Below are positions 34,689-45,210 of a DNA stretch of 64,000 nucleotides, in pieces. This DNA is from Undaria pinnatifida (taxonomy: Eukaryota; Sar; Phaeophyceae; Laminariales; Alariaceae), in contig JABAKD010000003.1 of NCBI GenBank assembly GCA_012845835.1, positions 1,363,984 through 1,427,983 on the forward strand. The letters run 5' to 3'. A model generated the notes under the pieces. That model was not told the DNA's origin. It did no database searches and saw only the letters and a program-made list of their open reading frames with translations. The translations under genes were made by a program, and so were the position numbers. Positions within the stretch are counted from its first letter, which is position 1, and every line of letters begins with the position of its first letter.

Positions 34689-36340
34689 GCCTCACTCAGC
34701 TTGGCCATGCTTGCTTGCTGATTCGGCATTACCCCCGGCACCTTTTCAACGCGCTGGTTTGCAGCCCGGAAATCGCTCACCAAGCGAAACCCCCCTTTTT
34801 TCGGCGTAGCCTTAACTTCACTGGCCCACACCGCCTGCATATTAAGGAACACAAGCCCGAGAGCCGCCAACGAAGCCATACATGCTGCCAACCAGGCGGT
34901 CTTCACGGGGTTGTAGATGCGCGGCTGAGCCTTGACCGGCCGAGCGCCCGGCTTAAGGGTGACCCGCAGGGGCTCAACACGCGCGAGCGGGTCGCCCCTG
35001 CATAACCCACGCCGAAACGCATTCCAGCGCCTCCCAATGACGGCACGAAAACGCTCCACATGCGACTCATCCAACCCAGCGGCCGCCGACGCCAGAACGG
35101 CCTCCTCCAGAGCCTCAGACCTAGCCCGTAATTCCTCCTCCGGGCCCATGTCGATATCCGCCCCCCGCGCCACCAAGCACTCCACGGCTCCATCCGGCTC
35201 CTCCGGCGTCCCGCACTGCTGCTGCTGCAAAGCGTGGACACTAACAATGACGCGGCGGCATTGCCGGTACGCTGCGGTGTCGACACCGGTGAGGGCGGCA
35301 CGTTCCCGCGAGCGCGCCCCCAAGCTGTCATAGACATCGATGCCCAACAGCTTCAAAGTTGGGTTTCCGAGAATGACAACATCGTCGTCGCCCGGCATGA
35401 CTGCAAAGGGAAACGGATCCATGGTGACCAAACCCCAGCTGGTGTGGAGAGCAATCCACACCGGGCACGTTCTCTCCTGGACCACGAGCACACGGCTATC
35501 CGCCACCTTGAACTTCCACGGGTGCGCCATGCCCCCCACAACTTGTACATCAGGAAATGCCGCTTGCAGCTTGTTCGCAATCCCAGCAGACATGGTCGTG
35601 ATACCAGACCCCGAGTCGAGTACGGCAACCGCATCAACCGCCGCCATAACAGCTGCCCCGGGCACCGACAAGCTGGCTTGACACCATTTTTCGCGCTCGT
35701 CGACGGCCACGCCTTCGGCACTAAACCCAGACATACTACCGGGCAGTACGCCGCGGAATGCTGGCACGTACGGCCCCGATTCCCCAGGCCCGTCAGCCGC
35801 CGGCGTATTTACCGACGACGGGGCATTGGCGGAAGACGGGATCGGGTGCGGGGGCGAAAATGCAGTCGCTCTGCCCGCGCCCGCGGGCTTGGTGTCACCA
35901 GAGAAAACCGCACGACCGCCAACGTGGTGCTGATGGAAAGCAGTCGAAGATGCCCCCCCGTGACCCTTCCCCGCTCCAGAAAAGGGCGTCGAGCCTGGCT
36001 AATGTACCGAGAAACGCTGCTGCTGCTACGAGTACTGCGGTTGTCGTTGCTGCGGCTGCCGCTGCTGCTGTGGTCGCTGCTGCTGCGCCGGCGGTCGCGG
36101 TCGTCCACGCCCCGTGGACGACCCATGACCCCCGTTTCCCCGCCCCCCCGCGGGCGGCGAGGAGGCCTTCGAAGGAAAGGTGTGCAGAGGGCAGTCGCGA
36201 GCGAGGTGGCCGGGCTTACGGCATTCGAAACAAGTAACCACCGCGGAAGAGGCCTTATCGGCCGCCCCACCGGTCGATACCCCGGGAAACGGCTTCGCGG
36301 ACGACTGCCCGCGTGAATTCACCCGACCGTGTTTGATGCC
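34689..36340 (-). pseudogene. Retroelement nucleocapsid-protease-reverse transcriptase fragment
   Basis: One frame carries the zinc knuckle CFECRKPGHLARDC (near 36,230), two in-frame TAG stops (36,026-36,028 and 35,999-36,001), then a protease with VAVLDSGSGITTMSAG (near 35,640). The N-terminal reverse-transcriptase part follows, with WASEV...TPKKGGFRLVSDFRAAN near 34,780. It ends at KLSEAGG, where the first catalytic-domain helices should continue, because the LTR begins there. The frame is shifted by one relative to gag (switch near 36,330). Stops, frameshift and loss of most of pol make it inactive. Confidence 0.85.
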
Positions 36341-37073
36341 GCTGCTTATCAGCCATCTCTACCGTGCGCCTTTCGACGGCCACCTCCCGCACCAGATCAA
36401 AAACTTCCTTTGGTTTGTCTTTCCAGGACCCTCTCGTTTCGAGCTGATGTTCAACCTTAAGTTTTAACTCGGGGGGATTCAACCCAGCCAACAGCGCTTT
36501 ACTAATGACGGCTGCAGGACCTCTTTTGTAAGCATTCAGCGTGTCACGGAAAACGCGTTCAGCACTGGGGTTTTCAAGCAAGTACTGTTCAAGGCGGCTA
36601 TGGACGGCGTCAATCCGATCTACAGCAGTAGCTTCGGACCCCATGGTCACCCGACGGCACACTTCAGTCGCCTCAATAGATGGGTCGACAGCATCGTCGG
36701 TCCTACGTTCTGCGTGCTTCGCAAGCGCCTCGCGTAAATCGTCTTCCTGTAATTCAGTCCCATCAAAATAAGTTCGCGACAGGCACGAACGGATGGACTG
36801 GCGCAGCAGCTGAGCAACCGACAGCACAGGGCGCGAGATAGACTGTGCGTTGTTGCTGAGTTCCATCGGCCGCTCGTACTCAGCGTATTGGGTATAGAAG
36901 CGGAGCGACGCTGCCTGTGAGAAAAACCGTCCATACCGTGGAGCGCCGGGACCATTTCCCAATATGAGGTCATTCAACCCGACGCGAACCTCACCATCAG
37001 CAGACGTGGGGCCCTGCGATCCCCCGCCTTCTGCTGCTGCCTCTCCTCCACGCTGGGAGCGACGTTGGGACAT
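36255..37073 (-). pseudogene. Retroelement Gag (capsid part)
   Basis: A 272-codon frame starts at MSQRRSQRGG. It includes a helical capsid-like region (VERVFRDTLNAYKRG-type, then SKALLAGLNPPELKLKVE and GSWKDKPKEVFDLVREVAVE) typical of the conserved Ty3-type retrotransposon Gag domain. Its natural continuation, the zinc knuckle, is in the neighbouring frame, so a single indel or a +1 shift separates them. Gag would form the cytoplasmic particle of the element. Confidence 0.8.
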
Positions 37074-37317
37074 ATCCTGCGTCGATTCCTCGTTCAGCTA
37101 TAGACGTCTCGGCTCTTCTCTCAATCTTGTATTACCGAGACGCGGCGCAATTCGCAGCTACCCGTAGCTGCTGTATCGATCCTTACCGAAAAGTCCTTGA
37201 CTAACTTTTTTTGTCAAGATACGGCCTCGAAAGGCCTGTAGGTATCCGAATTTGAGATCATTTGGATGAGTTTCGTATGATAAGGTTGACGTTTTATATT
37301 CGGGAGAGTTAGGAAGT

Positions 37318-37343
37318 AGATCGGAGGCACGTGCCTCCGATCT
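37318..37343. promoter_or_regulatory. 26 bp perfect palindrome in the retroelement leader
   Basis: AGATCGGAGGCAC is followed immediately by its reverse complement. It lies between the 5' LTR and gag, where retroelement RNAs carry packaging and dimerisation structures. A second hairpin-like GGGGGCAC...GTGTCCCCC lies at 37,446-37,465. A function is inference. Confidence 0.6.
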
Positions 37344-37511
37344 CAGAAGCTATCCCGGGCTCTGGTGGGAACGAATAAAGCTACATCTCTACGAAGGAAC
37401 GAAAGTGAGTACTCTCCGAGGACCTGCTCAATTGGCAGACCTGCAGGGGGCACTCTGTGTCCCCCACCTTTAATTTAACACTTTAGTGTGTCCGCCAGAA
37501 TTATCGATAAT

Positions 37512-37780
37512 TGTAGACACGCCTTGAGCTAGGCAAGGTTTACTTGACCAGAAAGTGTTCCCCCTTGTCCTGAGGGGGGCTGGTCAGCACCATTCAGGTG
37601 CCAGGAAAGGAGAGAAAAGTTGTTGTATTAACTCCGAACACAAGAAAACGAGCGATCTTAACTTCATCCCCGAATCCCCATACCAGAATCCAGAAGAGGA
37701 TAATTAGAAACCCCTGCTGTCTTCAAATCTAAATAACTTTCACACTCCACAGCAGATCTTCATGCAGTCAATCACCACCA
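37512..37780 (-). repeat. 5' LTR (269 bp), TG...CA ends
   Basis: Starts TGTAGACACGCC and ends ATCACCACCA on the plus strand, alignable over its whole length with 34,417-34,688. Confidence 0.9.
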
Positions 37781-40083
37781 AAAAGATCAGGTCGTATCTT
37801 ACCACCAGCACTACACACTCTCTGGTGCTCCGCTGTCCACAGTACATATATTATTACGCAATGTGGATTTTACGTTCTCCAACCCGAAGTCGCGGTCGCT
37901 GTAGCTGATGTATCGCACGAAGTTGTAGTCAGGCGTGAGAATGTTGAGTATAAGGTCACCAAAGTGTCCAGGAGAAAGTGCTCCCCCATTTCATGAAGAC
38001 GGCCGCGAGCTGTCTCCATGATGTACAGAAAACACAAGGACCCTGGCCTGGTTTCATTTTGCTTTTAGCCAGTTCATCGTAGAGCTCCTGACAAGTAAGT
38101 GGCGTTATTGACGGCGTCGTGTTTCTCCTCAAGCGCTTTCCAGTTTCCAGGCCTCCTGTCCGTCTCCGAAACCATATTCCGGTGTCTTGCCCTCATGACG
38201 TCGTACAACAACTGTTACAATGTAGTGACTCCCCCATTCGTGGCTAGGAAGAGGACTAGAGGTTAGCATTGTTACGCTGCCAGTTGGCTAAGTTGCCGCT
38301 TATCGTTGGGTTGGGCTTTTCCTGCCCCATGAGTATGTCATAGATAGCTGTATGTATTATGTAGCTGACATGTTGAGGTGAATCTTTACTCTTGCTTTCC
38401 ATTGGCGAAAGACGTGCTTATCATTTCCTGTCAAGCCGAGGGAGGCTTTTCGCCATTGTCGCCAATAATTTGTTCGCGTCGCTGTCTTCCATGCTGTGAA
38501 TTTTTTGGTATTGCGCCACACCTATGTGGTACTGCTGTACCGTTGTATTTTTGAACCACAACATCAGAAAATGCCAGGATTAATCAAGTTTTTTTGCGGT
38601 GCGAGTGCGAAGATATCTGGTATGAGCGAACACACTTTGCTTATGATCTTATATAATATGTTACGGCGCCTTGGTTTCAGGGTACTAGTAATATAATGAT
38701 GTGTATAGCTGCCCGTACCAAGTTACATGGGGAGGGCCTAGGGTGTTAATAGGGATCGAGCCGTCGGAGACTCCCTGCTGCATTCTCGTGGAAAAGCAGC
38801 GGCATTCAGCCGTTTGCTCAATAATAGGGCTTGGAGGATTTCAAAGGCCGTATCTTAATCGGTTCATAATCCTTCATACACTGGCCACTCACCATGTGTT
38901 TATTCTAAGCGCGGCCAACGGAAGAAAGCAAATACTGAAGCACTGTATACTGCGTCATTCCTGTGTATGTTTATCACCCGCATCGTACGCATACTTCATC
39001 CCATTGCATTGTATCGCTCGAACACCTGCTCCGCGCGTGTGCTGAGCTTGGAATCGCCCCGTTCCGAGAACTGGAGTTTCGACCCAATCTCGCTATACTA
39101 AGTTTAGAATACAGACACCGAGGGCCCGGAAGACAAATACGGGACGGAGGATCCGGGAAAGGGAGTGCCGCCGCTGTATTACAGTAGGTCTACACCAACT
39201 GTGAGAACGGCCGCGAAGGTGAGTGATTTGTAGGCCACCCGTGACCCGTTTGGAATATGGTGAACCCAGGGCTGCAGCTGGTGCAAGCCTTTTGCCGCCC
39301 TTGCGGGGTTGGGATACCGTAACTCAGCTGCGGCTGGTGAGAGCTTTCTGCCGCCCTTGTGGGCTTGAGGCAACGTAATTTTCGGTACTTGCTTACACCT
39401 AAGCTTCAGTCAAGGCTTTGTAGACTTGTTTGACGGGCGTAACGCTGGTTCAAATATCGCCCCGAGATGCAGCTGCTGTGTAATCCTCCACCCGAAAATA
39501 AACAAACTTCGAATGCAAATACTCGCGCTGCGGACCAGATGGCTCGCTGCACCGATGCAAATGTTGTCTCATATCTATGCGCGGTACACGCGCTCTTTCT
39601 AGAACCGAATAGTTAGTCTATATGCCAGCAGTAGTAGTAGATGATGAGCCTGTTGCTAAGCAGCGTTTGGCTTTTAATTTCTCACTGTTATTTTCTGTAG
39701 CCTCTTGAGTAGTCTTCTTACCGATAATACAGCAAGCAGTAGTCTCCTTCGCACCAATCTTCAATATTTAGTCAGCTGTAGGATTTCAGAAGCGTTTTCC
39801 TGATGCCCCTGTGATGTGCGCACCGCGCTCTCGAGGCTGATAACCTATTCGGTTTTCGGTTGGTATACCCTCGGCAGGTGGTAGCACAGGCTTGCGCTGG
39901 TAGCGCCAAAACTACTGGCTGGCGCTTGGAACTCAAAGAAGATAGTTCGTGTTGAAAATGGCGGCTTGTGGGCGAGAAAGACAGAAGAAGGTTGAAACAA
40001 GAGCGTGAGAAAACAAGAGCGAGCGAGGGGGGTTGCGCTTGACAACCGCGTTTGATCAACTCACATATGTGGCTAGTTGCATA
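37781..40083. other. No gene seen
   Basis: Short frames only. A local repeat GGTGAGAGCTTTCTGCCGCCCTTG / GGTGCAAGCCTTTTGCCGCCCTTG (each part quoted in brief) is present near 39,280 and 39,340. Confidence 0.45.
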
Positions 40084-40454
40084 TGTTATAAGGCTTAGTT
40101 TGGGTAAGCTATTGGTTAATTAGTTGCAAGTGGTCAAACGGACTAATACCCTACTAAATACTTAACAAATGGCATCGTCGACAGACCATGAGTTTTTGGG
40201 TCGTGGGTTCGATCCCCACATCCAACATAATAAACTTTTTCAGATTTCCCCATGGCGAACTTGAAAAATACTCTTCCTGGTATCCCCAGGGAATGAAACG
40301 GCTTGGATAATTGACAGGTCCGCCCGTATATCCGGCCGACCTGCTATCCCGCCGTTTCAGGGGGGGAGAGTGTTATAAGGCTTAGTTTGGGTAAGCTATT
40401 GGTTAACCTTTTGCAAGTGGTCAAACAGACTAATACCCCACAAAGTCCTTAACA
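40084..40454 (+). mobile_element. TRIM: miniature LTR retrotransposon, 371 bp
   Basis: Two 84 bp direct repeats (40,084-40,167 and 40,371-40,454) begin TGTTATAAGGCTTAG and end CTTAACA, i.e. TG...CA. Immediately after the first is AA then TGGCATCGTCGACAG, in primer-binding-site position. Immediately before the second is CAGGGGGGGAGAG, a polypurine tract. The 203 bp interior has no protein coding capacity. It also contains a perfect tRNA T-arm, GTGGG-TTCGATC-CCCAC (near 40,204-40,220). This is the full TRIM layout. No target-site duplication is evident. Confidence 0.82.
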
Positions 40455-40845
40455 CACTCCTACTACTCCAACCTCTTGCAATAACACGCAGCTTGCAAAC
40501 GTGTAATCAAATAGCAGCGCCCCGGTGATAGCATTATGAGTACAAACAATCGCATAATTTAATTACGTGTGTGCTGATTGCTATCATTGTTATATTATTT
40601 TATACTATCTATGTTGATTATTTTTTACTTGAAAACAGAGGCTTGGTCAAGCGGTCAGTATACTGGTTTGATCAGTATACATTTGGCTTCAGATTAGTCA
40701 ACAGCCACCAATATGTACTGGGCTGCACCAATATATCGGGTGCGATTGTCTTCAGGCTTTGAGCAAGTCATGTCAACTTTTGGGGCTTTTCCCGGAAATA
40801 TTCGCCGAGATTTGCGAGCAGGACCGAGAGGCTTCCCAGATTAGT

Positions 40846-41166
40846 GTCATGTTTTTTTTGTTTTTTCTTCTTTTTTTTCGCACTTCTACTTTCCGGCTTC
40901 TGGACAAGCCGTGGTCACAGGTCTCGTCCCTTCTGCCCCCCGGTTCTTGCCTTCAATTTTTATCGCGCATAGGGTTCAGCAATCCCGCTGCTCGTCGATT
41001 TTTTATCGAGTGTTGCTAACTCACGCTCTCGCGCTTTCCGCAAGTCAATTTGTGGGCAAGAAAAGGTCCCAACGAATTTATACGAGCATGCACTCGGCGG
41101 GGCTCGAACTCACGAAACTGACCTATACCAGGCTCGAGGATAACCTGATACGCCACCGGGGCGGCA
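40846..41166 (-). mobile_element. tRNA-headed SINE (family 1, copy B, full length)
   Basis: Reverse orientation of the copy at 6,064. The head at 41,166-41,085 reads GCCGCCCCGGTGGCGTATCA with B-box GAGTTCGAGCCCCGCC. The body and A-rich end (T-rich on plus, 40,846-40,880) match throughout. Confidence 0.8.
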
Positions 41167-41637
41167 TGTACATTGTGCCGAGGCACCGCCGCGAGTGCGT
41201 GGCCGTCGGGGTCCTAAATAAAGCGGAAGTTATCAGCCCTCTGGTAAAAAAACTGCGGTCAACCCACATGAGACAAGAAAAGATAGCCGTCTGATGAATA
41301 GCCAAAACAGACACTAACCCCTCAACAAGAGTTTTAGGACACTAAACCCCTATAGTCTAAGGGTTTTAGAATTGCACATTTTTACCAAAATCAAAACCCC
41401 TTCCGTGCTTGCGCACAATATTATTGCATGTATGTTTCATCAAAACCGATTCTGTCTGTGAACAGTAATGAAATCATAATCGGACAAATTTGGACTTTTC
41501 GTCAAGGAGACCCTACGTCAAGCCAGTCAAATATTACAAGTACCAACAACGCAGCTTGCAAAGATGAGTATTGGACCGAAATCTGTCGGAACTCACGGCT
41601 GAGGTCCGTACAATATCTTTATAAAGTACCACCCAAT

Positions 41638-41855
41638 AAAAATCACCAAGACAAAAGGGGCGCACAAAGCCTGCTGCTAGAATTATTGAGAGTGGACTGC
41701 AGTCGATCTTCTTCGCGTTCGTTCGTTCACTTCAAGCCAGTCAAAGGCCACCCGACCAAATCACCAAGAGGGACGCACAAAGCCTGTTGCTAGAATTATC
41801 GACAGTGGACTGCGGTCGGTCTTCTTCGCGTTCGTTCGTTCACGCGCGCTACGAT
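41638..41855. repeat. ~107 bp tandem duplication
   Basis: Two units share AATCACCAAGA, GCGCACAAAGCCTG, TGCTAGAATTAT, AGTGGACTGC and CTTCTTCGCGTTCGTTCGTT. Confidence 0.85.
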
Positions 41856-42199
41856 CCAATGACACCGCAAAAGGTATGCAGCTCGTAAATATAAGTACTA
41901 GACGTGCTATGTGTGGTCGGTCCTAAAATGAATGTGAGTGCATTCGCGGCAGTCGGTCCCTTGCGCCGGAAAAACAAACACAGCACCAATCAACCATTTC
42001 CATTATTCTCACGCCGCACACAGCAAGACCCACTGATTTGCGCAACAACTTTGATCTGCGCGCGAGACGTCGCATGCGTTCGATTGCATGTTATACTGCA
42101 GCAGTTTTATAGCATGCACCCGTTGTAAAATAGCATCATGCCAAGTGTAGGAAAAAATGCATACAAAGCAAGTGTTTAAACGAAACACGAATGTGTCGG

Positions 42200-44920
42200 A
42201 TGGTAGTATGTGCTTTTTCCAATCAAAACAATCAAACCTCCTTTTGGCTTTGTGTTGACGTTCGCTCTGCTCTTCCCTTCTGTGTTGTCTTTTTTAGGTC
42301 CTCTTTCCCCCTCCCTCGCTCTTCGGAGGAATGGACCCAAAAAACAACCAATCAAACTCAAACCATCCGAACCCAGCCAGAAAACGAATAACGCTGATGC
42401 CACCCGCCGCCCAACCCAGGACATACTCAACGACACCAAAACACGCCGACCTAATGCAAAACAAACCATTCTTTCTCCCTCCACGGCGCCGCGCGCGCGT
42501 GGCGCAACCACAGCAAGCCTGTTATTTACCCAAAACATCCATCCCATAAGACCCGCCCCCCTTTCTTGTCTTGACTGTTCGACCTCAAAACACCCTCCCA
42601 ATTTCCCTCCGACTCCACCGTAACCCCCAACAAAAAACATACATAGCCAGCGTTTTTTTATCCGCAAACCAGATAAGACATCGATCGATGACATGACAAA
42701 CACGCGAAGAAAAGAAAACCAAGAAATAAAAAAAGGGCGAAACCGCCGATGAGACCTTCTACCTGAAACGAACCTCCCCCGGCCTTAACGCACGAAGGTG
42801 CCGTCCAGACGACGCGCAGTGTCTGCTGACGGGTCACGATAAAAGGGTAAAAAGTCACACCTACTGCTGCTGCCGCGCAGCATCATCTCCCCACACCCCA
42901 CCACTCTCCCCTTTACTCGCTCGGCGCCAGATCCCTAACCCATCCGCAACAGTAAAACGTATCCATTCTCCAACCCGTACCTCCCTCCGATTCTTCCCGC
43001 TCCCTTCCTTGCACCCATCCATGCCAACCCTCCACAAAACATATATTTCATTGTCAAACTACTGCTCCAGTGGGGGAACCAGCCACATGAATTGCAGCAG
43101 TCCCGCACCGCTCCACCGCCCGCTGGCCCCTGGCCTAAGCTTTATACCGGAATCCCAACCATATACCCTACCCCCACGTCCACGCCACGGATCCCCACCC
43201 GACCTTTCCCCTCTCCCCCTCATGCACACGCACGCCGACCGACCCGTCAAAAATAAAAAGTTTCACCGCCAAGCCACAACAAACGAGGGGTTCGTTCGCC
43301 AGTTCTGCTGGGAAGCAGACGGGCGTGCTCCACCTCGATTCGTAACCATCCCCTCCCCTCCCTAACGCTCGCCGCCAGGCCCTCCTCACCCACCGAACAC
43401 CTCCACCGACCAAACCCTACTCCCTCGCCCCCATCTACGTAAAGCACCCCCCACCCCCCCCCCAACCTCGTTTTCCCCACCACGCACTCTCCCTCCACCT
43501 GCACGCGGACCCCGTGTAGTAAAAGTTTTCGACTGCACATTTATAGGCCCAATTCCCCCTCACTCCCCCCCCCTCCCTCTTCCCCTTCTCTTTGTCCTCT
43601 CACGACTCTATCGAATCCTCTCCACGCCACCCTCAGACCTGAAACCCCAACCCCCGTCCCCTCCCCCTCATCGCCTATTCGCCACCCTGAAAGCCCACAT
43701 CCCGTCCTTGGTAGACGACCGACACCCTCATATCGACTCGCCCAGACCTTCCCCGTGCTATAATCTTCATCACATGCCACCATGACACCCCCACACAGCC
43801 ACCTACCCCACGCCTGTCAGCTATTTTGGATCATCCGATACATCAGCTAGCATACTATCTCATTTCGCCACGCTCCCTCTCTGTCGCTCTCCCCCCGGAC
43901 TCACTTGACCCCCCATCATCCTAATCACGCCTTCGGAAAGTGGGAAACGACACGCGCGTGAATCAGACGTTCCCAAGAACGAACTAAGAAACAAGTACAA
44001 CACCCCCCCAACCCACCTCGCCCCCACCCATCTCCCCGCCACAATGCACAACGGTAACGTCTTCCCTCCCTCCAATGACCATAATATTAGGCAAAACATC
44101 CCACGTCACCACAGCGACTCACCCTTCTCTTGGCCAACCCCCAAACCCAACCAACCCTGCCGTCAAAACAGTTTTCATCGAATACATCCGACAGAAAAAA
44201 AAACACGAATCGAGTGAAACCATGACCCCCAACCGTCCCCCCCCCCCCCCCCCCCAAATCCCAGTCCCACACACACAACCACGCCTAGCCGCATTTCTCC
44301 TCTTCCCCCCCCCCGCATTCACACGCACGCTCCCCAAGTCCCCCCCCTCCTCTTCACGTTTCCACATTGTAACTCCAGGCTCCGCAAGCTTCTAAGGAAG
44401 ACAAGAAACCCCGAAACACGCGCGACGTAAGACACGGTCCCGACCAAACCCTCTCCATAACCACCCACCCCCCCTTTCCCCGCCACCCCCCGGCCTATTC
44501 CCCCTCCCACCGCCCACCGTCTCGCCATATTCCCAAACCGTTACAGCACCGAAACCTTCGGCAAGCGCGTAACAAATAGAAACGGCACTAAACAGCAAAA
44601 ATACTGATCCGAAACTCGACAGTTACATTTCACAGACCCCAACCAAACCGACCCACCAACCAACCTACCAACCTACCTCAACCCTTCACAAGCACAATAG
44701 TCGCCCCCTCCCCTACACGCCGTTTGTGATCTTGCTCACGGTCACCGCAGAGCAATACCGACTCCCTACATCGAATAAATGGGATGCCTCCCCCCTTCCC
44801 CGTCCCCATTTTGAAACGCCTGGCCCGATAAAAAGAACTACAGGCGGGCAAAATAGCGGGCACCTTACAGATTAGGCGCAAGGTGTGGATATTTCCGATA
44901 TCCCCAGACGAACGAGTAAA
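42200..44920. other. Strand-asymmetric C-rich block downstream of the zinc finger gene
   Basis: The plus strand is rich in C and A with many runs of C and few G, over about 2.7 kb; the minus strand is correspondingly G/T-rich. No gene is seen. It lies just 3' of the minus-strand zinc finger gene and could be its long 3' UTR or transcribed flank (inference). Confidence 0.55.
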
Positions 44921-45210
44921 AGCTCTCACACGGCCTTTGCTTTTTTTCCAGCACTGGCATGCTGGATAGGCTAGCCAAGCAAGCTTTCAACAACCTCTCG
45001 CTTTTCTTTCCATCGCTCTGCTCTCCCAGGGAAAGCTAGACAAAAGCAAAAAGCAGAGACAGAAAGCTGGCCGGCTGGCATCACAGGGCAAAAGCTATAC
45101 CACAACATACGCTGCGCGCACGATACTTTCATTTTTTTGCAAAACACGACAGGGCTTCAACGGTCTAGATTGAACGCGACGGAACAATTTGACGGCCGCC
45201 GATTGGTCGG

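Larger units (their letters stand above)
34417..37780 (-). mobile_element. Decayed Ty3/Gypsy-like LTR retrotransposon, internally deleted
   Basis: Two LTRs in the same orientation flank a leader, gag, a CCHC zinc knuckle, an aspartic protease and only the start of reverse transcriptase, all on the minus strand. RNase H and integrase are absent. No matching target-site duplication is visible (GTGTAC before 34,417; AAAAGA after 37,780). The LTRs are about 90% identical by eye, so the insertion is not recent. A possible primer binding site, TGGCGGACACAC, lies about 14 bases inside the 5' LTR on the element strand. Confidence 0.85.

Noticed and set aside
35234-36316. 360-codon plus-strand frame
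   Set aside because: Antisense shadow of the GC-rich retroelement protease and nucleocapsid region.
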